The notes below the pieces were generated by a model. The model did no database searches and was not told where the DNA came from. It saw only the letters and a program-made list of their open reading frames with translations. Shown in pieces: positions 46,828 to 56,255 of a DNA stretch of 64,000 nt. The DNA is from Celeribacter neptunius (GTDB taxonomy: Bacteria; Pseudomonadota; Alphaproteobacteria; Rhodobacterales; Rhodobacteraceae). A program made the translations under genes and the position numbers. Position 1 is the stretch's first letter, and each line of letters opens with the position of its first letter. Where the stretch lies: the NCBI RefSeq assembly GCF_900113955.1, contig NZ_FORH01000002.1, positions 62,001 through 126,000 on the forward strand. The letters are read 5' to 3'.

Positions 46828-47784
46828 TCAGGCGTAGGTCCGCTCCGCCACATCGGTGTCGCGCAGCATGGCGCTCAGCTCGGTGAGAAAGGCAGCTTCC
46901 GCATCGGAGCGTTTGCGCCGCGGGTTGGTCAAAAGGAAAATATCGATCAGCGGCAGCTCGTCGTAAGGCGGCAATTGTCGCAACAGTCCGAGCCCCACGT
47001 CCCGCGCCGCCACGTGCAGCGGCAACGCGCCAATGCCGACATTGGCGACGATCATCCGGCGAATCTCATGCAGGTTCGAGGAGATACCGCTCAGGCTGGT
47101 GGCGATCTTGGCCCTGAGCCGCATCCGCGTCACCGGCTCGAGCCCGCCACCTTCGGTCTCGGTCTGAAACGACACGGAGCGTTCATCCTCAAGCTCGGAG
47201 AGATCAATCGAGTCGCTATGGAACAGCCGGTGATTGGGACCGCAGAACAGACCGAAATACTCGCGGTAGAGCACCTCGGCTTTCAACTCTGCCGGGATTT
47301 TGTGCAAAAGACAGATGCCAAGCGAGGCGCGGTTCTGGCTGATCCGGGTGACGACCTCGTCGCTTTCGGCCACGGCGAAGGAAAAACTGACCTTCGGATG
47401 CCGCGCCGAGAACTGCCCGAGCACCCGATCGAAATGTTCCGAATTCACATGCGAGGTGATGGCGATCGAGATATGGCCGCGCAATTCGGCGCCGCCGACC
47501 TCGAGCAGAGAGGGCAGTTGCGACACCGCTCCGAAGATCGAGGAACATTCGGCATAGAGCAGTTGCCCGGCGCGGGTCACCTTGAATTCATTCGGTTTTC
47601 TGATGATAAGCTGATGCCCGGTGGTGTCCTCGAGACGCTTCAGCGCCGAGGAGATCGTTGGCTGTTTGAGGCCAAGGAAATCGGCCGCGCGCGAGATCCC
47701 GCGCTGTTCCACCACCACCATGAAAGTGCGCAGCAGGTTCCAGTCGAGATGCCAGGGGAAACGTTGTTGGCGCGGTTGCTTCAT
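46828..47784 (-). CDS. LysR-family transcription regulator
   Basis: A 318-residue regulator: LysR helix-turn-helix at about 15-75 (LLRTFMVVVEQRGISRAADF, then KQPTISSALKRLE) and a periplasmic-binding-protein-like inducer domain. It is divergent from the amino-acid importer/CoA-transferase operon with 150 bases between, the classic LysR arrangement, and probably activates that operon when the imported compound or a breakdown product binds. A 15-bp palindrome lies 16 bases before its start. Control of the TRAP operon behind it is less likely. Confidence 0.92.
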   Translation of the reverse strand: MKQPRQQRFPWHLDWNLLRTFMVVVEQRGISRAADFLGLKQPTISSALKRLEDTTGHQLIIRKPNEFKVTRAGQLLYAECSSIFGAVSQLPSLLEVGGAELRGHISIAITSHVNSEHFDRVLGQFSARHPKVSFSFAVAESDEVVTRISQNRASLGICLLHKIPAELKAEVLYREYFGLFCGPNHRLFHSDSIDLSELEDERSVSFQTETEGGGLEPVTRMRLRAKIATSLSGISSNLHEIRRMIVANVGIGALPLHVAARDVGLGLLRQLPPYDELPLIDIFLLTNPRRKRSDAEAAFLTELSAMLRDTDVAERTYA

Positions 47785-47799
47785 TGACCAAATCTATGT

Positions 47800-47814
47800 T
47801 AATGATTGTCATTA
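47800..47814. promoter_or_regulatory. Candidate LysR binding site
   Basis: TAATGA-TTG-TCATTA, a perfect inverted repeat of the T-N11-A type, in the AT-rich divergent region just upstream of the LysR start codon and 120 bases before the binding-protein gene. Confidence 0.45.
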
Positions 47815-47934
47815 TTTATTTGCGCAATAGACGGCCTCATGCAAGCGTTTTTGAAAGGGCGTCAAAAGCCTTTGGCCGGTGGGCGTGATCTGCGTGCCCT
47901 GCCGGTTGGATGTCTAACAGGAGAGAGAAGACTT

Positions 47935-48720
47935 ATGACCGACCGTAGATCCTTTATCAAAACCGCGCTGATCATGGGCAGCTTTGCCGTGTCCGGGCTG
48001 AGCCTCGCCGCGCCGCTGGCCGCCGAAGAGCTCGACACGCTCAAGGAAAAAGGCGTGATGCGCATCGCCATGTCCGGCGCCTACCCTCCGTTCAACTTCG
48101 TGAGCGATTCCAATGAGGTGGTCGGTTTCGACCCGGCCATCGGCACCGAGATCAACAAACGCATCGGGCTCGAGACCGAGATCGTCACCACCGCCTGGGA
48201 CGGCATCATCGGCGGGCTTCTGGCCAATAAATACGACGCCATCGTCGGCTCGATGACGATCACCGACGAGCGCGCCGAAGTGGTCGATTTCGTCGGCCCC
48301 TATTACACCACCGGCCGTGCCATTTTCAGCAAGCCGGGCAGCGGCATTGCCTCGCTCGACGATCTCAAGGACGTCAAGGTCGGCGTGACCTTGGGCGAGA
48401 CCCACGAAGCCTGGGCCAAGGAAAAAGGCTACAAGGTGCGCACCTACAAGGGCCTGCCGGAACTTCTCCTCGAACTTGAAAACGGCCGTGTCGATGCCAT
48501 CGTCAACGATTCCATCGCCGCCATCCTCGCGCTTAAGGAAAACGGCTACGAATATGAGATGTTCAACGATCCGGAGACCGAGCCCTTCGGCGCCGGCATC
48601 GCCATCCGCAAGAACAACCCGGAGCTGAAAGCGGCCATGCAAGAGGCGCTCGATGCGATGATGGAAGATGGCACCTATACCGCCATCGCCGAAGAGTGGA
48701 TCGGCGAAGACATCCGCTGA
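47935..48720 (+). CDS. Polar amino-acid ABC transporter binding protein
   Basis: A 261-residue family 3 solute-binding protein. The signal peptide has a twin-arginine-like start (RRSFIKTALIMG) and ends near AAPLAA. The mature protein begins LDTLKEKGVMRIAMSGAYPP, and VGFDPAIGTEINKRIG follows, standard for the GlnH/ArtJ class. The start at 47935 has AGGAGAG upstream; the frame is open 43 codons further into the promoter. It is the first gene of an eight-gene-plus operon and is followed by a 10-bp stem-loop before the permeases. Ligand unknown, expected to be an amino acid or acylated amino acid. Confidence 0.92.
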   Translation: MTDRRSFIKTALIMGSFAVSGLSLAAPLAAEELDTLKEKGVMRIAMSGAYPPFNFVSDSNEVVGFDPAIGTEINKRIGLETEIVTTAWDGIIGGLLANKYDAIVGSMTITDERAEVVDFVGPYYTTGRAIFSKPGSGIASLDDLKDVKVGVTLGETHEAWAKEKGYKVRTYKGLPELLLELENGRVDAIVNDSIAAILALKENGYEYEMFNDPETEPFGAGIAIRKNNPELKAAMQEALDAMMEDGTYTAIAEEWIGEDIR

Positions 48721-48745
48721 GCCTATCGCTCCCCCCTGTCCCTGC

Positions 48746-48778
48746 CCGGCCCGTCGCCAAATCTGTCTGACGGGCCGG
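48746..48778 (+). terminator. Stem-loop between binding-protein and permease genes
   Basis: CCGGCCCGTC (48746-48755) and GACGGGCCGG (48769-48778) form a perfect 10-bp stem 25 bases after the stop, followed by CGTTTGTC. A likely partial terminator or stabiliser. Confidence 0.6.
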
Positions 48779-48847
48779 CGTTTGTCGCCGCGCGTTCTCG
48801 CGGTCTCCGCTCCCCCTTGAGAAAGCCCCGAAAGGAAGCCCATCCCC

Positions 48848-49495
48848 ATGGATTTCGAGCTGATCTTAAAGGTCTATCCCTATTTCCTCGAGGCCGCGGT
48901 GGTCACCGTCGAACTGTCGGTGCTCACCATCATTCTCGGGCTGATCTGTGGCGCCCTGGGCACCGCTGCCCGGCTGTCGCGGTTTCGTGTCCTGCGCTTT
49001 CTCGGCGCCGCCTATGTCAGCGTATTTCGCGGCACCCCGGCACTCATTCAGCTGTTTCTGCTGTATTTCGGCGGGCCGCAGATCGGCATTCAACTCGATG
49101 CGTTCGAAGCGGGTGTGATCGGGCTCGGCCTCAACATCGGCGCCTATATGACCGAGACCATGCGCGGCGCGATCATTGCCATCGATCATGGTCAGGCAGA
49201 GGCGGCGCGCACGCTGGGCCTGTCGAAAGCCCAGGCCTTTCGCAAGGTCACGCTGCCGCAGGCGTTGCGCCTGATGATCCGGCCCCTTGGCGTCAATATC
49301 AACGCCCAGATCAAGGGCACCGCGTTGGTCGCGGCGATCTCGGTCGTCGAGCTGACCTATACCGCCCAGCGCTACATCGGATCGACCTACAAGCCTTTCG
49401 AAATGTTCTTTCTCGCCGGCATTCTCTACATCATCCTGATCACCATCACCGGCAAGGGCGTGGCCTATCTCGACCGCAAGGTGCGCCTGCCATGA
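48848..49495 (+). CDS. Amino-acid ABC transporter permease (HisM/GlnP type), first
   Basis: A 215-residue inner-membrane permease with about five helices. The RGTPALIQLFLLYFG block (residues about 59-73) and the EAA loop AEAARTLGLSKAQAFRKVTLP match the polar amino-acid class. GGAAG precedes the ATG at 48848. It pairs with the permease at 49538, 42 bases downstream, to form the channel for the binding protein's ligand. Confidence 0.94.
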   Translation: MDFELILKVYPYFLEAAVVTVELSVLTIILGLICGALGTAARLSRFRVLRFLGAAYVSVFRGTPALIQLFLLYFGGPQIGIQLDAFEAGVIGLGLNIGAYMTETMRGAIIAIDHGQAEAARTLGLSKAQAFRKVTLPQALRLMIRPLGVNINAQIKGTALVAAISVVELTYTAQRYIGSTYKPFEMFFLAGILYIILITITGKGVAYLDRKVRLP

Positions 49496-49537
49496 TGTTG
49501 ATTTTCCGCACAAAACCCGCAAAGAAAGGCGCGTATC

Positions 49538-50194
49538 ATGGGACTTGATTTCTCCGTGGTGCCCGGCTACCTCGACACGATCCTGCTCGGGGTGATCTGG
49601 ACCATCGCCATCACCGTCGCCGCCGCCGTGGTGAGTTTTTTCGGGGGCATTCTGTTCGCCGTCATCGCGCTCTACGCACCGTGGTTCATCCGCCTGCCGG
49701 TGCGCTTCTTTGCCTGGCTGTTCATGGGCACGCCGCTGCTGTTGCAGCTGTTCCTGATCTATTTCGGCCTGGTCGAACTGGGCATCGATCTGCCCGCTTT
49801 CGTCGCCGGTGTCATCGGACTCGGGCTGCATTTCGCAGTCTACAATTCCGAGCTGATCCAGACCGCCATTCTCGCCGTCGACAAGGGCCAGATGGAAGCC
49901 GCCCGCACGCTTGGCTGTTCGCGCGGTCAGGCGCTGCGCAAGGTGGTGATCCCGCAGGCGGTGCGCGATGTCATCCCGCCGATCGGCAACAACATGATCG
50001 CGCTGTTGAAGGATTCCGCACTGGTCTCGGTGATCGGTGTGTCGGAGCTGACGCTCTCGGCCCAGCTCGCCATCGGTCGCACCTATCGGCCGTTCGAATT
50101 CTACGCCGTCGCCGCCGTGCTCTATTACATCGTCAATCTCGGGATGGAAGCCGTCCTGCGCCGCATCGAGCGCAAGACCGCGCTGTCGCGCTAA
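49538..50194 (+). CDS. Amino-acid ABC transporter permease, second
   Basis: A 218-residue permease of the same class. GTPLLLQLFLIYFG and the EAA loop MEAARTLGCSRGQALRKVVIP are present. The ATG at 49538 is preceded by AAAGAAAGG. It is followed 18 bases later by the ATPase. The two permeases are clearly related but divergent, as expected for the heteromeric HisQM/ArtQM layout. Confidence 0.94.
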   Translation: MGLDFSVVPGYLDTILLGVIWTIAITVAAAVVSFFGGILFAVIALYAPWFIRLPVRFFAWLFMGTPLLLQLFLIYFGLVELGIDLPAFVAGVIGLGLHFAVYNSELIQTAILAVDKGQMEAARTLGCSRGQALRKVVIPQAVRDVIPPIGNNMIALLKDSALVSVIGVSELTLSAQLAIGRTYRPFEFYAVAAVLYYIVNLGMEAVLRRIERKTALSR

Positions 50195-50212
50195 AGCCTC
50201 TGAGGACCCCCT

Positions 50213-51019
50213 ATGTCTGATACATCGACCACTCAGAAATCAGAAACGCAGAAGTTCGTGGACATCCGCCACGCCCAGAAATCCTATGGCGAACTGGAGG
50301 TGCTCAAGGATATTTCGCTCACCGTCGACCGGGGCGAGATCGTCGCCATCATCGGCCCGTCGGGCTCCGGCAAATCCACCCTGTTGCGCGCCATCAACGA
50401 TCTCGACCCGCTCACCGGCGGTGAGGTCTGGCTCGACGGGGTGCAGATCAACAAGGATCTGCCGCATCGGCAATATGAAAAGCATATCAACGAGATGCGC
50501 CAACAGGTCGGGATGGTGTTCCAGCATTTCAACCTCTTCCCGCATCTCTCGGTGCGCGAGAATGTCACCATGGCGCCGAAGCTCCTGAAGGGCATTTCCG
50601 ATGCCGAGGCCAATGCGCTGGCCGAGCAACAGCTCACCCATGTCGGCATGCTCGAGCGGATCGACTATTACCCGTCGCAGCTTTCCGGCGGTCAGAAACA
50701 GCGCGTCGCCATTGCCCGCGCCCTGGCAATGAACCCGAAACTCATGCTGTTCGATGAGGCCACCTCCGCGCTCGACCCGGAACTGGTCGAAGAGGTCAAC
50801 CTGGTGATGAAGCGCCTCGCCGAAGAGCATATGACGATGATCATCGTCACCCATGAAATGGATTTCGCCGCCTCGGTCTGTGACCGGGTGATCTTCATGG
50901 ACAAGGGCGTGGTGGTCGAGGAAGGCCCGCCCTCGGTGGTGTTCAAGAACCCGACGCAGGAACGCACCAAGGAATTCCTGCGCAAACATCTCTCTCAATA
51001 TGCTGAAAGTGCAAAATAA
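50213..51019 (+). CDS. Amino-acid ABC transporter ATPase (GlnQ/HisP type)
   Basis: A 268-residue ATPase. Walker [10 protein letters not shown] lies near residue 50, the signature [15 protein letters not shown] and Walker [15 protein letters not shown] in the middle, and the switch His in VTHEMDFA. Size and motif set are those of the polar amino-acid family. GAGGA is upstream of the ATG at 50213. Its TAA is immediately followed by the ATG of the aminotransferase, so transport and catabolism are co-translated. Confidence 0.95.
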   Translation: MSDTSTTQKSETQKFVDIRHAQKSYGELEVLKDISLTVDRGEIVAIIGPSGSGKSTLLRAINDLDPLTGGEVWLDGVQINKDLPHRQYEKHINEMRQQVGMVFQHFNLFPHLSVRENVTMAPKLLKGISDAEANALAEQQLTHVGMLERIDYYPSQLSGGQKQRVAIARALAMNPKLMLFDEATSALDPELVEEVNLVMKRLAEEHMTMIIVTHEMDFAASVCDRVIFMDKGVVVEEGPPSVVFKNPTQERTKEFLRKHLSQYAESAK

Positions 51020-52378
51020 ATGACCCAAGATCGGAGTCACATGTTCTCCCTCACCAAATTGCCGCGGCCGTTTCTCGACCGGGGCGAGGGGATCTATTTC
51101 TTTGATGAATCCGGCAAGCGCTATATCGATGGCTCTTCGGGCGCCATGGTGTCGAATATCGGCCATTCGAACCCACGGGTTCTGGCCAAGATGAAAGCCC
51201 AGATGGATCGCTCCACCTTTGGCTACCGTCTGCATTTCCGCACCCATGCCTCCGAGGATCTGGCAACGAAGATTGCCGAGATGATGCCCGAGGGGCTGGA
51301 CCGGGTGTTCTTTGTCTCCGGCGGCTCCGAGGCGGTGGAATCCTGCATCAAGCTGGCCCGGCAATATGCGCTGGCCAAGGGCGAGCCCGACCGTTGGAAG
51401 GTGATTTCGCGCTTCCCCTCCTATCACGGATCTACCCTGGGCACGCTGGCGCTCACCGGCTATGACCCGCTGGCCCGGCCTTTCGATCCGATGCTGCAGG
51501 ACATGCCGAAGATCGCCGCGCCCCGCACCTATCTCGACCGCGACAACCTCACCGAGGAGGAACGCGGGCTGAAATACGCCGAACTCCTGCGTGACAAGAT
51601 CCTCGAAGAAGGCCCGGAGAGTGTCGCCGCTTTCATCATGGAGCCCGTGGGCGGTGCCTCCACCGGCGCGCTGGTCGCCCCCGACAGCTATTTCAAACGC
51701 ATCCGCGAGATCTGCGACGAGTTTGGCATCCTGCTGATCTTCGACGAGGTCATGACCGGCGCCGGGCGCACCGGCAAATTCGTCGCCTCGGAACATTACG
51801 ATGTCATCCCCGATATCGTGGCCATGTCGAAAGGCCTCGCCGCAGGCTATGCGCCACTGGGCGCCATGGTGGCCAAGGGCGAGATCGTCGAGGTGGTCGA
51901 GGCCCATGGCGGTTTTCTGCATGGCTATACCTATTCCGGCAACCCGCTGGCCTGCGCCGCCGGTCTCGCCGTCTTGGAAGAGATGGAAGAGCAAGGGATC
52001 ATCGAGAATGCCGCCAAGATGGGCGAGATCCTCAAAGCCCGGCTCATGGCGTTGATGACGCGTTACCCGTTCATCGGCGATGTGCGTGGCAAGGGGCTGT
52101 TGCTGGCCTTCGAGCTGACACAGGACCGCGAGGAGATGGCGCCGCTGCCGAAGGCCTGGAACGCCTATCTCGAGCTGGTGGAACTGGCGTATGAGCGCGG
52201 GTTGATCATCTATTCGCGCCGCACCCGTGGCGGCTCCGAAGGCGATCACTTCCTGATCTGCCCGCCGCTGATCGTCACCGAGGCGCAGATCGACGAGATC
52301 ATGGCGATCCTGACCGCCGCGCTTGACGCCTTTGCCGCCAATCATGACCTGCCGGTGCTGCGCCATGAAACTGCCTGA
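51020..52378 (+). CDS. Class III aminotransferase
   Basis: A 452-residue PLP enzyme. The lysine lies in VAMSKGLAAGYAPLG, the Asp segment is LLIFDEVMTGAGRTG, and SGGSEAVESCIKLARQYA binds the cofactor phosphate. Class III enzymes act on beta-, gamma- or omega-amino groups or on amines rather than ordinary alpha-amino acids. Placed between an amino-acid importer and a 3-oxoacid-type CoA transferase, it most simply converts a beta-amino acid to a 3-oxo acid with pyruvate or 2-oxoglutarate. The exact substrate is unknown. Confidence 0.9.
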   Translation: MTQDRSHMFSLTKLPRPFLDRGEGIYFFDESGKRYIDGSSGAMVSNIGHSNPRVLAKMKAQMDRSTFGYRLHFRTHASEDLATKIAEMMPEGLDRVFFVSGGSEAVESCIKLARQYALAKGEPDRWKVISRFPSYHGSTLGTLALTGYDPLARPFDPMLQDMPKIAAPRTYLDRDNLTEEERGLKYAELLRDKILEEGPESVAAFIMEPVGGASTGALVAPDSYFKRIREICDEFGILLIFDEVMTGAGRTGKFVASEHYDVIPDIVAMSKGLAAGYAPLGAMVAKGEIVEVVEAHGGFLHGYTYSGNPLACAAGLAVLEEMEEQGIIENAAKMGEILKARLMALMTRYPFIGDVRGKGLLLAFELTQDREEMAPLPKAWNAYLELVELAYERGLIIYSRRTRGGSEGDHFLICPPLIVTEAQIDEIMAILTAALDAFAANHDLPVLRHETA

Positions 52379-53057
52379 CAAGAGCCTCTCTCTCGACGCC
52401 GCCGTGGCGCGTATCCCGGATGGCGCGACCGTCCTGGTCGGCGGCTTCGGGGTGCCCGGCACTCCCTTCACGCTCCTGCGCGAGCTGATGCGGCAGGGTC
52501 AGAAGGACCTGACTCTGGTCAAGAATGACGCCAATGAGGCGGGCATGGGGATCGATCATCTTCTGGCCAATGGTCAGGTGAAAAAGCTGATCACCACCCA
52601 TCTCGGGCTCAATGCCAATGCCATCGCGATGATGAATGACGGGCGGCTCGAGGTCGAATTCTGCGCGCAGGGCATCCTGGCCGAGCGCATTCGTGCCGGC
52701 GGTGCCGGGCTCTCGGCCATTCTCACCGATATCGGGCTCGAAACCGAATTGGCAGAGGGCAAGCAGATCGTCGAAATGGACGGAAAACGGCTTCTGGTCG
52801 AGCCCGCGCTTCGCGCTGATGTGGCGCTCATCCATGCTGACCGCGCCGATCCTTTCGGCAATCTCGCCTATGCCGCCACGGCACGCAATTTCAACCCGGC
52901 CATGGCCATGGCCGCCGATCTGGTGATCGCCGAGACCGAGCGTCTCGCGCCGCTAGGCGGGCTGTCGCCGGAAGAGGTCGAGACCCCGGGTGCCTTTGTC
53001 GATCAGGTGGTGCGGCTCTCCGAGATCAGCGAGGAGTATGGCGTTGTCAGACGTTAA
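52365..53057 (+). CDS. 3-oxoacid-type CoA transferase subunit A
   Basis: A 230-residue alpha subunit of a family I CoA transferase (AtoD/ScoA/PcaI relatives). The glycine-rich CoA-binding segment VLVGGFGVPGTPFTLL lies at about 27-42. The start is the ATG at 52365, which overlaps the aminotransferase by 14 bases; a longer frame from 52323 overlaps more and lacks similarity. It works with subunit B to move CoA from succinyl-CoA or acetyl-CoA to a 3-oxo acid. Acceptor unknown. Confidence 0.92.
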   Translation: MKLPDKSLSLDAAVARIPDGATVLVGGFGVPGTPFTLLRELMRQGQKDLTLVKNDANEAGMGIDHLLANGQVKKLITTHLGLNANAIAMMNDGRLEVEFCAQGILAERIRAGGAGLSAILTDIGLETELAEGKQIVEMDGKRLLVEPALRADVALIHADRADPFGNLAYAATARNFNPAMAMAADLVIAETERLAPLGGLSPEEVETPGAFVDQVVRLSEISEEYGVVRR

Positions 53058-53076
53058 AGAAAGACAGGCGAACCCC

Positions 53077-53727
53077 ATGGACGCACGCACACGCATGGTG
53101 GCCCGGGCGGCCCGCGAGATCACCCCCGGCATGGTGGTCAATCTCGGCATCGGCCTGCCGACGAAAGTGGTGGATTTCCTGCCCGAGGACATGCCGGTCT
53201 GCCTGCATACGGAAAACGGCATGACCGGGATCGGCCCGACCTTGCCCGATGAAGAGGCCGACCGCAATCTGATCGATGCCGGCGGCGCTTACGTGTCGCC
53301 GATCCCCGGCTCGGCCTATTTCGACAGCACGGTGTCTTTCGCGCTGGTGCGCTCGGGCCGGCTCGACCTGACGCTCCTGGGCGCGTTCGAAGTGGCCGAA
53401 AACGGCGATCTGGCGAACTGGAAAATCCCCGGCAAATTCTCCCCCGGCGCGGGCGGAGCGATCGAGCTGGCGCAAAAGGCGCGGCGCGTGGCGGTGATGA
53501 CCACCCACACGGACCGCAAAGGCAATCCGAAGCTTTTGAGCCGTTGCACCCTGCCCCTGACCGCCCGAGGCCGCGTGGCGCGGATCTTCACCGATCTGGC
53601 GGTGGTCGACGTGACCCTCGAGGGCTTTGTGCTCCGCGAATTGGCAGACGGGGTTTCGGTCAAAGAGGTCAGCGAGGCCACCGGTGCCAAGCTGATCCTC
53701 CCCGACACAGATATTCCACGTTTCTGA
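53077..53727 (+). CDS. 3-oxoacid-type CoA transferase subunit B
   Basis: A 216-residue beta subunit, exactly the length I recall for AtoA. The catalytic glutamate is in HTENGMTGIGP, and the NLGIGLPTKV and SFALVRSGRLDLTLLGAFEV blocks are present. The start at 53077 (MDARTRM) is chosen because the family begins here; an ATG at 53038 overlapping subunit A is possible, but GGAG is then only one base away. The thiolase two genes on is its natural downstream partner. Confidence 0.92.
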   Translation: MDARTRMVARAAREITPGMVVNLGIGLPTKVVDFLPEDMPVCLHTENGMTGIGPTLPDEEADRNLIDAGGAYVSPIPGSAYFDSTVSFALVRSGRLDLTLLGAFEVAENGDLANWKIPGKFSPGAGGAIELAQKARRVAVMTTHTDRKGNPKLLSRCTLPLTARGRVARIFTDLAVVDVTLEGFVLRELADGVSVKEVSEATGAKLILPDTDIPRF

Positions 53728-53737
53728 GGCAATGCAC

Positions 53738-55030
53738 ATGGAACAAGAGCTGCAAACCCGCATCCTGCACGCGGTCGATGACCTGTTCGAGCGCGAGATT
53801 TCCTTTCTCACCGAGCTGACATCGCACCCCTCGACCCGCGGCAACGAGCAAAGCGCGCAGACCTTCATGACCTCCGAGCTAAAAAGCCGTGGCCTCGAGG
53901 TCGATCAATGGCAGATCGATGTCGATGAGATCTCTCACCTGCCCGGCTTCTCTCCGGTGCTTGCCCCCTATGAGGATGCCCAGAACGTCGTCGGCACGCA
54001 TCGGAGCCGGACCCGAAAGGGCCGCTCGCTGATCCTCAACGGTCATATCGACGTGGTGCCCGCTGGCCCCCTCGACATGTGGGACCGCCCGCCGTTTGAG
54101 CCGCATGTGGACAGCGGCTGGCTCTATGGTCGTGGTGGCGGCGATATGAAGGCCGGGCTCGCGTCGAACCTTTTCGCCCTTGAGGCGCTCAAACATCTCG
54201 GCCTCGCCCCGGCGGCGGATCTGTTCTACCAATCCGTGGTCGAGGAAGAATGCACCGGCAATGGCGCGCTGGCCTGTCTGGCGCGCGGCTACAGGGCCGA
54301 TGCGGCACTGATCCCGGAGCCTTTCGCCGAGCAGCTGGTGACCTCGCAGATCGGCGTGATCTGGTTTCAGGTGCATCTGAAAGGCCTGCCGACCCATGTC
54401 GCCTATGCCGGCGCCGGCGCCAATGCGATCGAGGCGGCGATCCCGCTCATCGCCGCGCTCCATGAGATGGAGCACCGCTGGAACGCCGCCGAACATCGCC
54501 ATCCGGATTTCGCCCATCACGACCATGCGCTCAATCTCAATGTCGGCAAGATCCAGGGCGGCGACTGGACCAGTTCCGTGCCGGCCTGGTCCACGCTCGA
54601 CCTGCGCATGGCGATCTTCCCAGGACAGGATATCGAGGCCGCGAAAGCCGAGATCGAAGCCACGATCCTCGAAGCGGCGCGACAGAATGATTTCCTGAAG
54701 AATTCCCTGCCGGAGGTGGTCTATCACGGCTTCCTCGCCGAGGGATACGCGCTCTCCGAGGACAAGAGCAGCACCGCGAAAGCCGCCATCGGCGCGCTTG
54801 AGACGGCGCATCTGGCGACGACCGGCGAAGCGCTCGAGACATCGGCGATCACCGCCACCACCGATGCGCGGTTCTTCGGGCTCTATGCCGATACACCGGC
54901 GCTGGTCTATGGCCCGCGCGCCGAGGCGATCCACGGGTTCAACGAACGTGTCGAGCTCGAAAGCATCCGCCGCATCACCCAATCCACCGCCCTGTTCATC
55001 GCCGACTGGTGCGGTGTCGAAGATATTTAA
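53738..55030 (+). CDS. M20-family deacylase (ArgE/DapE type)
   Basis: A 430-residue zinc amidohydrolase. Metal ligands are visible in NGHIDVVPAG (His), YGRGGGDMKAG (Asp), VVEEECTGNG (the catalytic Glu-Glu) and, near the C terminus, IHGFNE (His). The family removes acyl groups from amino groups, for example N-acetylornithine, N-succinyl-diaminopimelate or N-acetyl-diaminobutyrate. The ATG at 53738 has GAGG eight bases upstream; the one at 53732 is too close. Inside this operon it suggests that the imported compound is N-acylated, with the aminotransferase acting next. No signal peptide, so it is cytosolic. Confidence 0.9.
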   Translation: MEQELQTRILHAVDDLFEREISFLTELTSHPSTRGNEQSAQTFMTSELKSRGLEVDQWQIDVDEISHLPGFSPVLAPYEDAQNVVGTHRSRTRKGRSLILNGHIDVVPAGPLDMWDRPPFEPHVDSGWLYGRGGGDMKAGLASNLFALEALKHLGLAPAADLFYQSVVEEECTGNGALACLARGYRADAALIPEPFAEQLVTSQIGVIWFQVHLKGLPTHVAYAGAGANAIEAAIPLIAALHEMEHRWNAAEHRHPDFAHHDHALNLNVGKIQGGDWTSSVPAWSTLDLRMAIFPGQDIEAAKAEIEATILEAARQNDFLKNSLPEVVYHGFLAEGYALSEDKSSTAKAAIGALETAHLATTGEALETSAITATTDARFFGLYADTPALVYGPRAEAIHGFNERVELESIRRITQSTALFIADWCGVEDI

Positions 55031-55039
55031 GGACTTCCC

Positions 55040-56221
55040 ATGACCAAGCGCGACGCCGTCATCGTTTCCACCGCCCGCACGCCCATCGGCAAAGCCTATC
55101 GCGGCGCCTTCAACAATCTCGAAGGTCCCGCCATGGCCGCCCATGCCGTCCGCGCCGCCGTCGCCCGCGCCGGGCTTGAAGGTGGCGAGATCGAGGAGGC
55201 GGTGTTCGGCTCGGCGCTGACCCAGGGCTCTACCGGCATCAACGTGGCGCGCCATATCGCCATTGCCTCCGGCCTTCCGGACACGGTGGCCGGCGTCACG
55301 CTCGACCGGCAATGCGCCTCGGGCCTGAACGCCATCGCCAATGCCGCGCATATGGTGATGGCCGAAGGGGTCGAAGTGGCGCTGGCCGGTGGGCTCGACA
55401 GCATCTCACTGGTCCAGAACAATCACTGGAACTCCTATCGCTACAAATCCCCCGGCGTTCCGGACAGCTATTACATGTCGATGATCGAAACGGCCGAAGT
55501 GGTGGCCGAGCGCTATGGCGTCAGCCGTGCCGCGCAGGACGCCTACGCGCTGCAAAGCCAGCAACGCACGGCAGCGGCGCAAGGGGCGGGGCTTTTTGCC
55601 GATGAGATCGTCCCGGTCGAGGCGGTGAAACTGGTCACCGACAAGGCCACAGGTGAAAGCCATGAGGAGGCGATGACGCTCAGCGCCGATGAATGCAACC
55701 GCCCCGGCACTACGCTTGACGGGCTGTCCGGGCTCAAACCGGTGATGGGGCCGGGCAAATGCGTCACGGCGGGCAATTCGAGCCAGCTCTCCGACGGAGC
55801 CTCTGCCGCGATCATCATGTCCTCCGAGGAAGCCGCGCGACGCGGCCTCACCCCGCTCGGCGCCTTCCGGGGCTTTGCCGTCGCCGGTGTGGCGCCCGAG
55901 GAGATGGGGATCGGCCCGGTGGTGGCGATCCCGCGTCTTCTGGAGCGCGCGGGGCTCACCATCGACGACATCGATCTCTGGGAGATCAACGAGGCTTTTG
56001 CCGCGCAACTTCTCTATTGTCGCGACAAGCTCGGCATCCCGGACGAAAAGCTCAACGTCAATGGTGGCGCGATTTCCATCGGCCATCCCTATGGCATGTC
56101 GGGGGCGCGCATGGCCGGACATATTTTGCTCGAGGGCAAGCGCCGCGGCGCCCGCTATGGCGTGGTCTCCATGTGCATCGGCGGCGGTCAGGGCGCGGCG
56201 GGGCTGTTCGAGATCTTCTGA
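55040..56221 (+). CDS. Thiolase (acetyl-CoA acyltransferase)
   Basis: A 393-residue thiolase. The nucleophile is the Cys in [12 protein letters not shown] (about residue 90). The His of [16 protein letters not shown] and the second Cys in SMCIGGGQG complete the active site. In a degradative operon it would split a 3-oxoacyl-CoA with CoA into acetyl-CoA and a shorter acyl-CoA. Starts nine bases after the deacylase stop with AAGGA upstream; last gene of the operon, convergent with hypE (34-bp gap, no clear terminator). Confidence 0.94.
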   Translation: MTKRDAVIVSTARTPIGKAYRGAFNNLEGPAMAAHAVRAAVARAGLEGGEIEEAVFGSALTQGSTGINVARHIAIASGLPDTVAGVTLDRQCASGLNAIANAAHMVMAEGVEVALAGGLDSISLVQNNHWNSYRYKSPGVPDSYYMSMIETAEVVAERYGVSRAAQDAYALQSQQRTAAAQGAGLFADEIVPVEAVKLVTDKATGESHEEAMTLSADECNRPGTTLDGLSGLKPVMGPGKCVTAGNSSQLSDGASAAIIMSSEEAARRGLTPLGAFRGFAVAGVAPEEMGIGPVVAIPRLLERAGLTIDDIDLWEINEAFAAQLLYCRDKLGIPDEKLNVNGGAISIGHPYGMSGARMAGHILLEGKRRGARYGVVSMCIGGGQGAAGLFEIF

Positions 56222-56255
56222 GCCCTGCCCATAAAGCGCCGCCCCGAACAGCGGC

